Origin: Yoonia sediminilitoris
GTDB taxonomy: Bacteria > Pseudomonadota > Alphaproteobacteria > Rhodobacterales > Rhodobacteraceae
NCBI RefSeq assembly: GCF_003058085.1
Contig: NZ_QBUD01000003.1
Span: 1-64,000, forward strand
DNA: 64,000 nt
Direction of reading: 5' to 3'
The notes beneath the pieces are model-generated. The model did no database searches. It was given only the letters and a program-made list of their open reading frames with translations, and was not told the DNA's origin. Each line of letters starts with the position of its first letter. The first letter of the stretch is position 1. The position numbers were made by a program, and so were the translations under genes. Of the stretch, positions 18,064-27,565 are shown piece after piece.

Positions 18064-21000
18064 ATGCCAAATGACATTTCCCCGTTGCCGACTGATGCGA
18101 TCGACCAAGCCATGTATCTTGATACGGAAACCGCGCTCAGGTCACTTGTCGAAACCGCCGGGCTGTCCGATGCCGACCGTGCGCGAATCAGCGCACACGC
18201 CGCTGAATTGGTGCGCCAGATCAGGGCCAGCGCAGACCCCGGTTTGATGGAAGTGTTCCTTGCAGAATACGGGCTTTCCACCGACGAAGGCATTGCACTG
18301 ATGTGTCTGGCAGAGGCGCTGCTGCGGGTGCCGGATGCAGATACGATCGACGCACTGATCGAAGATAAGATCGCGCCGTCGGACTGGGGCAAACACCTTG
18401 GGCATTCGACGTCATCACTGGTCAATGCATCGACTTGGGCGCTGATGCTGACCGGTCGGGTTCTTGATGATGATCAGGCGGGTATTACCGGCCATTTGCG
18501 CGGTGCGGTCAAACGGTTGGGCGAGCCGATGATTCGCAAGGCTGTCACCCGGGCGATGCGCGAAATGGGGCGGCAGTTCGTCTTGGGCGAGGATATCGGC
18601 AAAGCGATGAAGCGTGCCGCAGGCATGCAGGCCAAGGGCTATACCTACAGCTATGATATGCTGGGTGAAGCGGCACGCACGGACGCAGATGCCCGGCGCT
18701 ATCACCTGTCCTATTCCAAGGCGATCAGCCTGATCGCCAAGGACTGCACCCATGCCAATATCGCGCAGAACCCTGGTATTTCGGTCAAACTGTCCGCTTT
18801 GCACGCCCGCTATGAGATCGCCCAGAAAGACCGTGTCATGGCCGAACTTGTCCCGCGCGCCCGGTCGCTTGCCTTGCTGGCGAAATCCGCTGGCATGGGG
18901 CTGAACATCGACGCAGAAGAGGCCGACAGACTGTCGCTTTCGCTGGAAGTGATCGAGGCAGTCCTGTCGGAAAAGGCGCTTGCCGGATGGGATGGTTTCG
19001 GGGTGGTCGTCCAAGCCTACGGACAACGCGCGCCGCTGGTTATTGACCACTTGCATGACATGGCAAAACGTCTGAACCGCAAGATCATGATCAGGCTCGT
19101 CAAGGGCGCCTATTGGGACAGCGAGATCAAGCGCGCGCAGGTCGCTGGGCTTGATGGTTTCCCTGTATTCAGCGCCAAAAGCCATACAGACGTCAGCTAC
19201 ATCAGCAATGCGCGCAAATTGCTGTCTGCGACTGACTGTATTTACCCCCAGTTTGCGACACATAACGCGCATACTGTTGCTGCGATCCTTGATATGGCCA
19301 AAACCATGGGGCGCAGCCCGCAGGAGTATGAATTCCAACGGCTCCACGGCATGGGCGAAACCCTGCACGGGCTTGTCCTGCGGTCGGAAAAGACCCGCTG
19401 CCGCATCTATGCGCCGGTTGGCGCCCACGAAGACCTGCTTGCTTATCTGGTGCGGCGGCTGCTGGAAAACGGAGCCAACTCAAGCTTTGTCAATCAGATC
19501 GTCGATGAAGACGTGCCCGCAGAAACCGTCGCCGCCTGCCCCTTTGACAGTATTGATGACGCGTTGCCCTTGCCGACGGGCCCCGACCTTTTTAAGCCAG
19601 AGCGCACAAACAGCAAAGGCTGGGACATCACCCATCAGCCCACGCTCAACCAGATCGCCAAAGACTGCGCACCCCACCGCAACGCGCAATTCAACGCGGG
19701 CCCCTGCCCTTCTTATGGCGACAAATATCCCCGCCGGAGGCTCCTGCCTGCGCAAGATATCCTGAACCCCGCCAATCCAGGCGATCTGGTCGGTCAGGTG
19801 CAGCAATCACAGGCAGACGACATTGCAGAGGCGCTCGAAAATGCGCGCCCGTGGCAGGCTGACCTCGCAAACCGGCGCGCCGCCTTGCTTGCGGCGGCCG
19901 ACGCTTATGAGGCCAACGCGGGGCTGCTTTTCGCCATCCTGACCCGTGAAGCGGGCAAAACCTTGGCCGACGCAGTGGCCGAGTTGCGCGAGGCTGTTGA
20001 TTTCCTGCGCTATTACGCCGCGCAAGCGACCCCCGACAATCAGCCGCGCGGCATCTGGACCTGCATCAGCCCATGGAACTTTCCGCTGGCGATTTTCACT
20101 GGCCAGATCGCGGCAGCGCTGGCGGCAGGCAATGCGGTGCTGGCCAAACCGGCAGAGCAGACGCCTCTTATCGCCTATCAGGCGGTACGGTTGCTACATG
20201 AGGCGGGGGTGCCGCAAACGGCGCTTCAGCTTTTGCCCGGCGGCGGATCGGTTGGGGCCGCGCTGACCTCTGATGCGCGTATCGGTGGTGTCGCTTTCAC
20301 CGGGTCCACCGCCACCGCGCTCAGGATTCGCAGCACAATGGCTGACAACTGCGCCCCCGGCACACCGTTGATTGCGGAAACCGGCGGGTTAAACGCGATG
20401 ATCGTCGATAGCACGGCCCTGCCCGAACATGCCATTCGCGACATCATCAACGGGTCGTTCCGGTCCGCAGGACAGCGCTGCTCGGCACTGCGCTGCCTTT
20501 ATGTGCAGGAAGATATTGCTCCCAACCTGCTGGCAATGCTCAAGGGTGCCATGAACGAATTGACCATGGGTGACCCGTGGCACCTGTCCACAGACGTGGG
20601 GCCCCTGATTGATGCAACGGCACAAAGCAATATCAGCGCATACATCGCTGACGCCGCCGCCGAGGGACGCATCATCCACCAGTTGCCCACACCTGCTGAT
20701 GGCCATTTCGTGGCCCCAACCGCGATCCGGGTAAACGGTATTGCCGACATGGACCGTGAAATCTTCGGCCCCGTCCTGCATGTGGCCACCTTCAAAGGCG
20801 ACGCACTGGAAAAAGTGATCAATGACATCAACGCAACCGGCTACGGTCTGACCTTTGGCCTGCACACAAGGATTGATGACAGGGTCCAGACAATCGTTGA
20901 ACGTGTCACAGCAGGCAACATCTATATCAATCGGGACCAGATCGGTGCCGTCGTTGGTAGTCAGCCATTTGGCGGCGACGGTCTGTCCGGCACCGGGCCG

Positions 21001-21534
21001 AAAGCAGGCGGGCCGCTTTATCTGCCACGCTTTTCCAGTCACCTGGCAACGCAGACAGATGCAAAATGGGACAACACCGCAGACATGAACAGTCTGCAAT
21101 CCCAACTCAAAACCCCCGCTTTGCCATCTGCCGATCAGCATCTGGACCTGCCCGGTCCGACCGGCGAATCAAACCGCTACGCCCAGCACAGCCGCGGACC
21201 TGTCTTGTGCCTTGGGCCCGGCCCGGATGCAGCCGAGGCACAAAAGAAGGCGGTCCAAGCACACGGTGGGCAGGCCATCAAACCAAGCGGCAGTGTCGAT
21301 GCAAAGACCCTCACCCAGCTTTCACCGCTTGCCGCTGTGATCTGGTGGGGTGATCCTGACACCGCCCGCAGCTATGAGCAGGCATTGAGCGAACGCACGG
21401 GTCCGATTGTCCCCCTGATCACCCAGATGCCCGATGTGGCCCATGTCATGCAGGAACGCCACGTCTGCATCGACACCACTGCAGCAGGTGGCAATGCGGC
21501 CCTGCTCGCCGAGGTGGCCGCCTTGGGCACTTGA
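18064..21534 (+). CDS. putA: Bifunctional proline dehydrogenase / L-glutamate gamma-semialdehyde dehydrogenase PutA
   Basis: PutA oxidises proline to glutamate in two steps. The FAD-dependent proline dehydrogenase barrel spans about residues 70-470 (MIRLVKGAYWDSEIKRAQ, FATHNAHTVAAI, EFQRLHGMGE). The aldehyde dehydrogenase spans about 560-1010, with CISPWNFPLAIFTGQIAAAL, the general base glutamate in AETGGLNAMIVD and the nucleophile cysteine in SAGQRCSALR. A C-terminal extension follows. There is no N-terminal ribbon-helix-helix, which fits control by the separate PutR. I start at MPNDISPL (1156 residues), 7 bp after AAGGAG, rather than at the ATG nine codons upstream. Confidence 0.96.
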   Translation: MPNDISPLPTDAIDQAMYLDTETALRSLVETAGLSDADRARISAHAAELVRQIRASADPGLMEVFLAEYGLSTDEGIALMCLAEALLRVPDADTIDALIEDKIAPSDWGKHLGHSTSSLVNASTWALMLTGRVLDDDQAGITGHLRGAVKRLGEPMIRKAVTRAMREMGRQFVLGEDIGKAMKRAAGMQAKGYTYSYDMLGEAARTDADARRYHLSYSKAISLIAKDCTHANIAQNPGISVKLSALHARYEIAQKDRVMAELVPRARSLALLAKSAGMGLNIDAEEADRLSLSLEVIEAVLSEKALAGWDGFGVVVQAYGQRAPLVIDHLHDMAKRLNRKIMIRLVKGAYWDSEIKRAQVAGLDGFPVFSAKSHTDVSYISNARKLLSATDCIYPQFATHNAHTVAAILDMAKTMGRSPQEYEFQRLHGMGETLHGLVLRSEKTRCRIYAPVGAHEDLLAYLVRRLLENGANSSFVNQIVDEDVPAETVAACPFDSIDDALPLPTGPDLFKPERTNSKGWDITHQPTLNQIAKDCAPHRNAQFNAGPCPSYGDKYPRRRLLPAQDILNPANPGDLVGQVQQSQADDIAEALENARPWQADLANRRAALLAAADAYEANAGLLFAILTREAGKTLADAVAELREAVDFLRYYAAQATPDNQPRGIWTCISPWNFPLAIFTGQIAAALAAGNAVLAKPAEQTPLIAYQAVRLLHEAGVPQTALQLLPGGGSVGAALTSDARIGGVAFTGSTATALRIRSTMADNCAPGTPLIAETGGLNAMIVDSTALPEHAIRDIINGSFRSAGQRCSALRCLYVQEDIAPNLLAMLKGAMNELTMGDPWHLSTDVGPLIDATAQSNISAYIADAAAEGRIIHQLPTPADGHFVAPTAIRVNGIADMDREIFGPVLHVATFKGDALEKVINDINATGYGLTFGLHTRIDDRVQTIVERVTAGNIYINRDQIGAVVGSQPFGGDGLSGTGPKAGGPLYLPRFSSHLATQTDAKWDNTADMNSLQSQLKTPALPSADQHLDLPGPTGESNRYAQHSRGPVLCLGPGPDAAEAQKKAVQAHGGQAIKPSGSVDAKTLTQLSPLAAVIWWGDPDTARSYEQALSERTGPIVPLITQMPDVAHVMQERHVCIDTTAAGGNAALLAEVAALGT

Positions 21535-21566
21535 CCAGCCATACGTGATCGGGGACGGTCTGCCCC

Positions 21567-22301
21567 ATGTTCCCGATCCGCGATCACAACCCGTCAGAAA
21601 GCGTGCCATATATCACCTATGGTTTGATCGCGGCCAACATCGGCATCTATCTGATCACCTTGATCCTGTTTCCCGACGACAGGGCGCTTTATCGGCTTTA
21701 CGCCGATTACGCGATGATCCCGGCCCGATTGACGGTTGAACAGACCTACTCCACCCTGTTCACATCGACTTTCCTGCATGCAGGCTTCATGCATCTTGCT
21801 GGCAACATGCTGTTTTTGTGGGTCTTTGGTGACAATCTAGAGGACAAGATGGGCCATGCGCCCTTCCTGATGTTTTACCTGCTCAGTGGTCTGGGCGCAG
21901 GTATGGCGCAATATCTGTCAGAGACGATGTCACCGGTCCCCATGGTTGGTGCTTCGGGGGCGATTGCGGGAGTGATGGGGGGCTATCTCTTGATGTTTCC
22001 CAAGGCCCGCGTCGACATCCTGATATTCTTTGTGGTGTTTTTCCGGATTTTGCCCGTCCCGGCGTGGATCATGCTTGGGCTGTGGTTCGGGATGCAGTTG
22101 TTCAATGGCGTTCTGTTCAACACGGTTGGCGGGGGCGTGGCCTATTGGGCGCACGCGGGCGGCTTTGTTGCGGGTATGATCCTGACCTTTCCGCTTTGGC
22201 TGCGCGCTGGCGGCACGGGGTTCTGGAAGCGCACAGGCGGCCACCCCGACCATCCGGCGGCAACCTATCGGCGCAGCAGCGTCCCACTCGTGCGGCGCTA
22301 G
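21567..22301 (+). CDS. Rhomboid-family intramembrane serine protease
   Basis: The 244-residue protein has about six membrane helices. The catalytic dyad is visible: S130 in the GASGAIAG motif and H196 in AYWAHAGGFVAG. An HLAGNMLFLWVFGDNLED stretch matches the conserved rhomboid helix 2. It would cleave transmembrane substrates within the membrane; the substrates are unknown. It begins 32 bp after putA and its last 4 bp overlap the convergent inositol monophosphatase gene. Confidence 0.92.
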   Translation: MFPIRDHNPSESVPYITYGLIAANIGIYLITLILFPDDRALYRLYADYAMIPARLTVEQTYSTLFTSTFLHAGFMHLAGNMLFLWVFGDNLEDKMGHAPFLMFYLLSGLGAGMAQYLSETMSPVPMVGASGAIAGVMGGYLLMFPKARVDILIFFVVFFRILPVPAWIMLGLWFGMQLFNGVLFNTVGGGVAYWAHAGGFVAGMILTFPLWLRAGGTGFWKRTGGHPDHPAATYRRSSVPLVRR

Positions 22302-23086
22302 ATGGCCCGGATCACTTTCGCAAAGCTGGCGAAAACAGGCTCGTTTGCACAGATCAGCGCCCCATCGTTCAAGATATCGCCTTCTGCGTCCATCGGCTCG
22401 ATCATGCCACCCGCCTCGCGCAGGATAATGATGCCAGCAGCAATGTCCCAAGAGTTCAGGCTACGTTCCCAATATCCGTCATAGCGACCGGCGGCGACAT
22501 AAGCCAAATCCAACGCGGCAGAGCCAAAGCGGCGGACCCCGGCACAGACAGGCAACAAACGCGCAAGTTGCTGGAACGTCTCGGGTAAATCACCACGCCC
22601 GGCCCACGGCAGGCCCGTCGCAAAGATGCAATCATGCATGCGCGAGCGGCCAGAAACACGCAGTCGGCTTTCGTTCAGCCACGCGCCGTTGCCTTTTTCC
22701 GCATAGAACATCTCGTCCTTGACCGGGTCATAGACGACACCGGCCACGATCTGACCCTTATGTTCAAGGGCGATGGACACCGCCCAGTGCGGCAAGCCAT
22801 GCAGAAAGTTCGTCGTGCCATCCAGCGGATCAACAATCCAGCGGCGGGTCGGGTCTTCGCCTTCGATTTCGGCACCTTCTTCGCCAAGAAACCCGTATGA
22901 CGGGCGCGCGTGTAGCAGGTCTTCCTTGATCATCGCTTCGGCCGCCTTGTCCGCGCGGCTGACAAAATCGCCGGGGCCTTTTGTGCTGACCTGCAAATTC
23001 TCGACTTCGCCGAAGTCCTTGACAAGGGCACGCCCTGCCTTGCGGGCAGTTTTCATCATAACATTCAGATTAGCGCTTCCAGCCAT
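22298..23086 (-). CDS. suhB: Inositol monophosphatase family protein (SuhB-like)
   Basis: The 262-residue protein has the metal-binding signatures of the family: GEEGAE, WIVDPLDGTTNFLHGLPHWAVSIAL and the C-terminal NSWDIAAGIIILREAGG. Members hydrolyse inositol-1-phosphate or related phosphates and some act with the ribosomal antitermination complex. A good TAGGAG site lies upstream of the ATG. The family is certain, the cellular substrate is not. Confidence 0.92.
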   Translation of the reverse strand: MAGSANLNVMMKTARKAGRALVKDFGEVENLQVSTKGPGDFVSRADKAAEAMIKEDLLHARPSYGFLGEEGAEIEGEDPTRRWIVDPLDGTTNFLHGLPHWAVSIALEHKGQIVAGVVYDPVKDEMFYAEKGNGAWLNESRLRVSGRSRMHDCIFATGLPWAGRGDLPETFQQLARLLPVCAGVRRFGSAALDLAYVAAGRYDGYWERSLNSWDIAAGIIILREAGGMIEPMDAEGDILNDGALICANEPVFASFAKVIRAI

Positions 23087-23232
23087 CGGAGACTCCTACG
23101 TGTGGGACAAGCCGGGCGTATAGGCGCAAGACCCAACGTGAACAAGGGGCGTTTGCACCGATTTGTTGCCAGGGCTTAACGAGTTGTTTTCTCTCTTCCG
23201 GCATAAACTGGCAAAATTCATTGAGACTGAAT

Positions 23233-25317
23233 ATGCGCACAGAAGTTGTCGAACAGTTTTTCAAACAGTCACGCGCTGCGGCAAAGGCCTGCGTGCGTGA
23301 AGTGGGGAAGCGTGCGGGTCTGGCCGGTATGATGACGCTCATTTGTAGCCTTGCGGGCTACACGGCGAGTGCGGCAATGATTTTTGTGATCATTGCGCTC
23401 GCCGAAACTGTCACTTTGCCGATGAACAGATATGGTGCCAAGGCCGACAGCCAGATGACACCGCGCAAGGTCGGGCTTCTTTGGCTCGCCAATTGCTGTT
23501 TGTTATTGCCCTATCTGGCATACGGGATCGTTCTAAGCCAAAGCAGCAGTCTGCCCTTTGTGATAGCGGCCTATATCTGGATTTTCGGGATCTTGTTGCA
23601 TGTCAGCTATACGCCGGACAACCTGTCATTCTATAGCTGGCCGCTTGTGGGCCTGTGTGGCGGCGCAAGCATTGCTATGCTGTTGATGGTGGCAAACAAT
23701 CCCGCTTTTGCCGCCCCCACCTGGCAATGGATCATTACAGCGGCCTTGTTTCTACTCTGCGGGATCAATGTCTTTTCCACGATGCATTGGCACCGCAGCA
23801 CGCAAGCAACATCGGTACAGGCGCGCGACACCGCGCTATCAGCGCTAAACAAACTGGAGGCGCTTTCGGGGAACGACAATCTGACAGGGCTGATGAACTG
23901 GCAGATGTTCGAAGATGCCGTTAAACAGGCCGCCAGAGAACAGGGGGATATCACCGTCTTTGTCATTGACGTTGACGGGATTAAACCGATCAAAGACAGC
24001 TACGGCCACGCCGCGGGCGATGCGATGACTTGTGCGGTTGCGGACCGACTGCGCGATCTGGCCGGGCCGAACGGATTTGTCGGGCGGCTGTCCGATAGCG
24101 CGTTCGGGCTTGCCTGCCACGATATCGGTGGACCGGCGCAGGCACAAATGCAGGGCGACAAGATCGCGTTTTCACTGCGTCAACCACTGACCCATGACAA
24201 CAAGAGGCTCAATATCGGCACATGCGTTGGGATCGCGCAGCTCGGCAAAGACATTGATTCAGCGGTCGACCTTTTATCGGGGGCCGATCAGGCAATGGCA
24301 CTGTCGCGGCAGGACCCTGATCACAGGGCAATCGTCTTCGACAAACGTGCATTTCCAGTCCGCGTCACATTGAAGGATCGGGCTGTGCTGCTGGCAGCCA
24401 TGCAAAGCGGTGAAATATTGCCCTACTATCAACCCAAGGTCTGCACCGAAACAGGTAAAATCATGGGATTTGAGGCGCTGTCACGGTGGCAACATCCCGA
24501 CCGCGGGCTTTTGTCACCGATGTCATTCCTTCCGATGATCGCCGAGTTGGGCCTGCATTCAGAGTTCATGTTGCACACAGCGGCGCATGTGCTTGATGAC
24601 ATTCAAACATTAGTGGCCGATGATCTTGACCCTGGGCAAGTCTCCATCAACATCCCCGAAGTGACGTTGGCCACCGTGTCGGGCCGCACCGAACTGTCCA
24701 ACCTGATCGACAGATACCCCGACTTGCGCAAGTATCTGACCTTCGAGATAACCGAGGATGTTTTCATCGAACATTCCAGCGGCATTATCCGCGAATCGAT
24801 CGCAGCTTTCCACAAGGCGGGTGTGCGGATTTCACTTGATGATTTCGGAACCGGATTTGCTTCTTTTCAGCACCTGCGCGACTTGGAATTCGATGAGCTC
24901 AAACTTGATACCCGCTTTATCAGCGATCTGGGCACCGACCCAGCAGCGACCGTGCTGATCGATGGTTTTCTGACGATTGGTGACGGGCTGGGCGTGCAGG
25001 TGATTGCCGAAGGTGTGGAACATGAGGTGCAGCTTGAGATGCTGCGCAAAATGGGCTGCAAATACGCGCAGGGCTACTATTTCGGGGCGGCAGTCGCCTT
25101 TCCGGAAACACATCTTCGGCTCATGATTGCAGATGCCAATTTTTCATCTGCGCACCGCCGAAAATCCGACGCAGCTCAGCCACGTTGCAATTTGACCGCT
25201 TCCTGTTTTGCCAACCGGATCAAGTGTGCCATGAATGGGGTCGCGGTGTCCTCTGCGCGCGTAGCCGCGTATAGCCTGCGCGTAATGCCGTGCTTTGTCA
25301 GTGGCCGAGTAATGTAG
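23233..25317 (+). CDS. Membrane GGDEF(degenerate)-EAL cyclic-di-GMP phosphodiesterase
   Basis: About 694 residues from the ATG at 23233 (a TTG four codons upstream is possible). The first 190 residues hold about six membrane helices. The GGDEF-like domain (about 215-375) has RLSDSAFGL where active cyclases have GGDEF, so it should not make c-di-GMP. The EAL domain (about 400-640) keeps FEALSRWQHP, EITEDVFIE, LDDFGTGFASF, LKLDTRF, VIAEGVE and YAQGYYFG, so it probably hydrolyses c-di-GMP. The last 45-50 residues have no domain and run 142 bp over the convergent metR gene, an unusually long overlap that suggests loss of an earlier stop. Confidence 0.88.
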   Translation: MRTEVVEQFFKQSRAAAKACVREVGKRAGLAGMMTLICSLAGYTASAAMIFVIIALAETVTLPMNRYGAKADSQMTPRKVGLLWLANCCLLLPYLAYGIVLSQSSSLPFVIAAYIWIFGILLHVSYTPDNLSFYSWPLVGLCGGASIAMLLMVANNPAFAAPTWQWIITAALFLLCGINVFSTMHWHRSTQATSVQARDTALSALNKLEALSGNDNLTGLMNWQMFEDAVKQAAREQGDITVFVIDVDGIKPIKDSYGHAAGDAMTCAVADRLRDLAGPNGFVGRLSDSAFGLACHDIGGPAQAQMQGDKIAFSLRQPLTHDNKRLNIGTCVGIAQLGKDIDSAVDLLSGADQAMALSRQDPDHRAIVFDKRAFPVRVTLKDRAVLLAAMQSGEILPYYQPKVCTETGKIMGFEALSRWQHPDRGLLSPMSFLPMIAELGLHSEFMLHTAAHVLDDIQTLVADDLDPGQVSINIPEVTLATVSGRTELSNLIDRYPDLRKYLTFEITEDVFIEHSSGIIRESIAAFHKAGVRISLDDFGTGFASFQHLRDLEFDELKLDTRFISDLGTDPAATVLIDGFLTIGDGLGVQVIAEGVEHEVQLEMLRKMGCKYAQGYYFGAAVAFPETHLRLMIADANFSSAHRRKSDAAQPRCNLTASCFANRIKCAMNGVAVSSARVAAYSLRVMPCFVSGRVM

Positions 25318-26081
25318 TCGGAATTATAACGGACTTGGCGCACAACCCAGTCAGGTAAAACGGCCACCCCACGATTTGACGCCACCAACAACAGGATCAC
25401 TGCGGTCAATTCTACCTGCCGGATTGCCAAAGGCTCAACTTTCGCAGGTGTCAGCAATTGCGAGAAGACATCCAACCGCGCCCGATCCACCGGATAGGTA
25501 ATCAGCGTCTCGCCCCTGAAATCCTCTGCTTCGATAAACGCCTTTTGCGCAAGCGGGTGATTTGCTGACGCCACGAAAACAGGCTCATAATCGAAAAGCG
25601 GCGTGAAATCCGTTTCGGGCAGGTCTTCGGGGTCCGACGAGACAACAAGATCAACCTCTTCCTTGCGCAAGGCAGGCAAGGCGTCAAATGCCAGACCCGG
25701 CCGGATATCGACATCAACTTCGGGCCAGGCCTTGCGGAATTGCTCCAGTACAGGGAACAGCCACTCAAAACAGGCGTGGCATTCGATGGCGATGTGTAGC
25801 CGCCCGGCACTTCCCGCGACCAGATCAGAAAACTCCGCCTCCAGCGCGGCCACTTGCGGAAGGATGCGCTCGGCCGCCGCCAGCATTTTCATGCCTGCAG
25901 CTGACAGCTTCAATGGCTTGGAACGACGCACGAAAAGCTCCACCCCGGCTTGGTCTTCGATGCCCTTGATCTGATGGCTCAGTGCGCTTTGGGTGATGTG
26001 CAATTGCTCGGCTGCACGGGCCAGACCGCCGGTATCATGTATCGCCTTGATCGTCCGCAAATGCCGAAATTCGATATGCAT
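25176..26081 (-). CDS. metR: LysR-type regulator MetR
   Basis: The 301-residue protein has the LysR winged helix (LRTIKAIHDTGGLARAAEQLHITQSALSHQIKGIEDQAG) and the MetR-type effector domain (HIAIECHACFEWLFPVLEQFRKAWPEVDVDI, with the conserved ECH segment). MetR uses homocysteine as co-regulator to activate methionine-synthesis genes. It is divergent from metF with 92 bp between starts and two MetR-like boxes in the gap, which strongly supports the assignment. Its 3' end overlaps the convergent EAL gene. Confidence 0.93.
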   Translation of the reverse strand: MHIEFRHLRTIKAIHDTGGLARAAEQLHITQSALSHQIKGIEDQAGVELFVRRSKPLKLSAAGMKMLAAAERILPQVAALEAEFSDLVAGSAGRLHIAIECHACFEWLFPVLEQFRKAWPEVDVDIRPGLAFDALPALRKEEVDLVVSSDPEDLPETDFTPLFDYEPVFVASANHPLAQKAFIEAEDFRGETLITYPVDRARLDVFSQLLTPAKVEPLAIRQVELTAVILLLVASNRGVAVLPDWVVRQVRYNSDYITRPLTKHGITRRLYAATRAEDTATPFMAHLIRLAKQEAVKLQRG

Positions 26082-26084
26082 CTA

Positions 26085-26128
26085 TGAGTCATCCTCATGA
26101 CCATGGTGAAGTTTATGAATTTGCCTCA
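26085..26128. promoter_or_regulatory. Two MetR-like boxes in the metR-metF gap
   Basis: TGAGTCATCCTCA (26085-26097) and TGAATTTGCCTCA (26116-26128) each fit the MetR consensus TGAA-N5-TTCA with one or two changes. The first has perfect 5-bp inverted arms (ATGAG/CTCAT). The two centres are 31 bp apart, about three helical turns, as expected for cooperative LysR binding. Confidence 0.55.
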
Positions 26129-26173
26129 ACTCCATAGCCATGAGAAGACGGGATATCAAGAGAGAGGTCAGAC

Positions 26174-27040
26174 ATGTCAGCCCCCGCCGTTTCATTCGAA
26201 TTCTTCCCACCCAAATCGCTTGCGGGTTCATTCAGGCTTTGGGACTGCGTCAACACGCTGGCGCCTCTGGACCCCACCTTCGTATCTGTCACCTATGGCG
26301 CGGGCGGCACAACGCGCAAACTGACGCACGAGGCGGTGAGCACCATCCACCGGACCAGCGGTCTGAATGTGGCGGCCCACCTGACTTGTGTGGACGCCAC
26401 AAGGCAAGAAACGCTCGAGATCGCAAGCGCTTACGCCGATGCAGGCGTGACCGAAACCGTCGCACTGCGCGGCGATGCGCCCAAGGGCAGCGCAAAGTTC
26501 ACCCCCAATCCGGAAGGCTTTGCCAGTTCGGTGGAGCTTATCAGCGCCTTGGCAGACACTGGCAAGTTCCAGATCCGGGTCGGGGCTTATCCCGAAAAAC
26601 ACCCTGAAGCCGCTGATCAGGCCGCTGACATTGCGTTCCTGAAACGCAAGATAGACGCCGGTGCCTGCTCTGCGATCACACAGTTTTTCTTTGAAGCTGA
26701 AACATTCTTCCGGTTCCGCGACGCTTGCGTCAAGGCTGGCATAGATGCGCCTATCATTCCCGGCATCCTGCCCATCGAGAACTGGAAGGGGACGCAGAAG
26801 TTCGCCGCGCAATGCGGCACGGCGATCCCGCAAATCATTCATGATGCGTTCACCAATGCTGAACGCGACGGCACGTGTGATCTGCTGGCAACCGCATTAG
26901 CAACAGAGCTTTGCGATGATTTGCGCCAAGGCGGTGTAGATCACCTGCATTTCTACACCTTGAACAAACCAGAACTGACCCGCGACGTATGCCATGCCCT
27001 TGGCGTCACGCCAAAAGTGCGCTTGCAAAACGTCGCCTGA
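26174..27040 (+). CDS. metF: Methylenetetrahydrofolate reductase
   Basis: The 288-residue flavoprotein reduces 5,10-methylene-THF to 5-methyl-THF for methionine synthesis. Diagnostic segments are VSFEFFPPKS at the N-terminus, FVSVTYGAGG, AHLTCVDATR, VALRGDAP, CSAITQFFFEAETFFRF, IIPGILPI and DHLHFYTLNKPEL near the end. The length is normal for the bacterial enzyme. It is transcribed divergently from metR, and the next gene starts directly after its stop codon. Confidence 0.95.
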   Translation: MSAPAVSFEFFPPKSLAGSFRLWDCVNTLAPLDPTFVSVTYGAGGTTRKLTHEAVSTIHRTSGLNVAAHLTCVDATRQETLEIASAYADAGVTETVALRGDAPKGSAKFTPNPEGFASSVELISALADTGKFQIRVGAYPEKHPEAADQAADIAFLKRKIDAGACSAITQFFFEAETFFRFRDACVKAGIDAPIIPGILPIENWKGTQKFAAQCGTAIPQIIHDAFTNAERDGTCDLLATALATELCDDLRQGGVDHLHFYTLNKPELTRDVCHALGVTPKVRLQNVA

Positions 27041-27565
27041 ATGCGCAGCTTCGGGCAACTCAAAGCGCGGGGCGACCCAATGTTCACTGCCCAATCTCCT
27101 GCCGATCTACCGGACATAGCGACCATGCGGTCGATGTCGGGGCTTGATTTCATGTTTGGTATCCTGAATGGGGATATCTCCATGCCTCCCATAGGGCAGG
27201 TGATGAATTATGCATTGGCAGAAGTTGCACCGGGCAAGGTTGTGTTTCGCGGCGCGCCAGGTTTCACCCATTGCAATCCCATGGGCGGGGTCCACGGCGG
27301 CTGGTACGGCACGCTGCTAGACAGCTGCCTTGGTTGTGCGGTGATGACAACCGTGCCCAAAGGGTCAAGTTACACGACCCTTGAATATAAAGTGAACCTG
27401 AGCCGGGCGATCCCGGTCGATACTGAAATTCTTGCCACCGCATGGATTGATCACGCCGGACGCAGCACCGGGACCGCCCACGGCGAGATCAGGGGGGTGG
27501 CGGATGGAAAGCTTTATGCGACAGGATCAACCACTTGTCTGATCATGAAATTGCCGGAGAGTTGA
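27041..27565 (+). CDS. PaaI-like hotdog-fold thioesterase
   Basis: The 174-residue protein has the hotdog thioesterase signature GFTHCNPMGGVHGGWYGTLLDSCLGCAV followed by GSSYTTLEYKVNLSRAIP. Such enzymes hydrolyse aromatic or short acyl-CoA esters. It begins immediately after the metF stop and probably shares its transcript; ATG at 27080 (MFTAQSPADL) is an alternative start nearer the family's usual N-terminus. Its last 39 bp overlap the convergent DUF2235 gene. The substrate is unknown. Confidence 0.88.
   Translation: MRSFGQLKARGDPMFTAQSPADLPDIATMRSMSGLDFMFGILNGDISMPPIGQVMNYALAEVAPGKVVFRGAPGFTHCNPMGGVHGGWYGTLLDSCLGCAVMTTVPKGSSYTTLEYKVNLSRAIPVDTEILATAWIDHAGRSTGTAHGEIRGVADGKLYATGSTTCLIMKLPES

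Noticed and set aside
18415..19428. 337-residue open frame opposite putA
   Set aside because: It is a shadow of the conserved proline dehydrogenase domain, with no ribosome binding site or family match.
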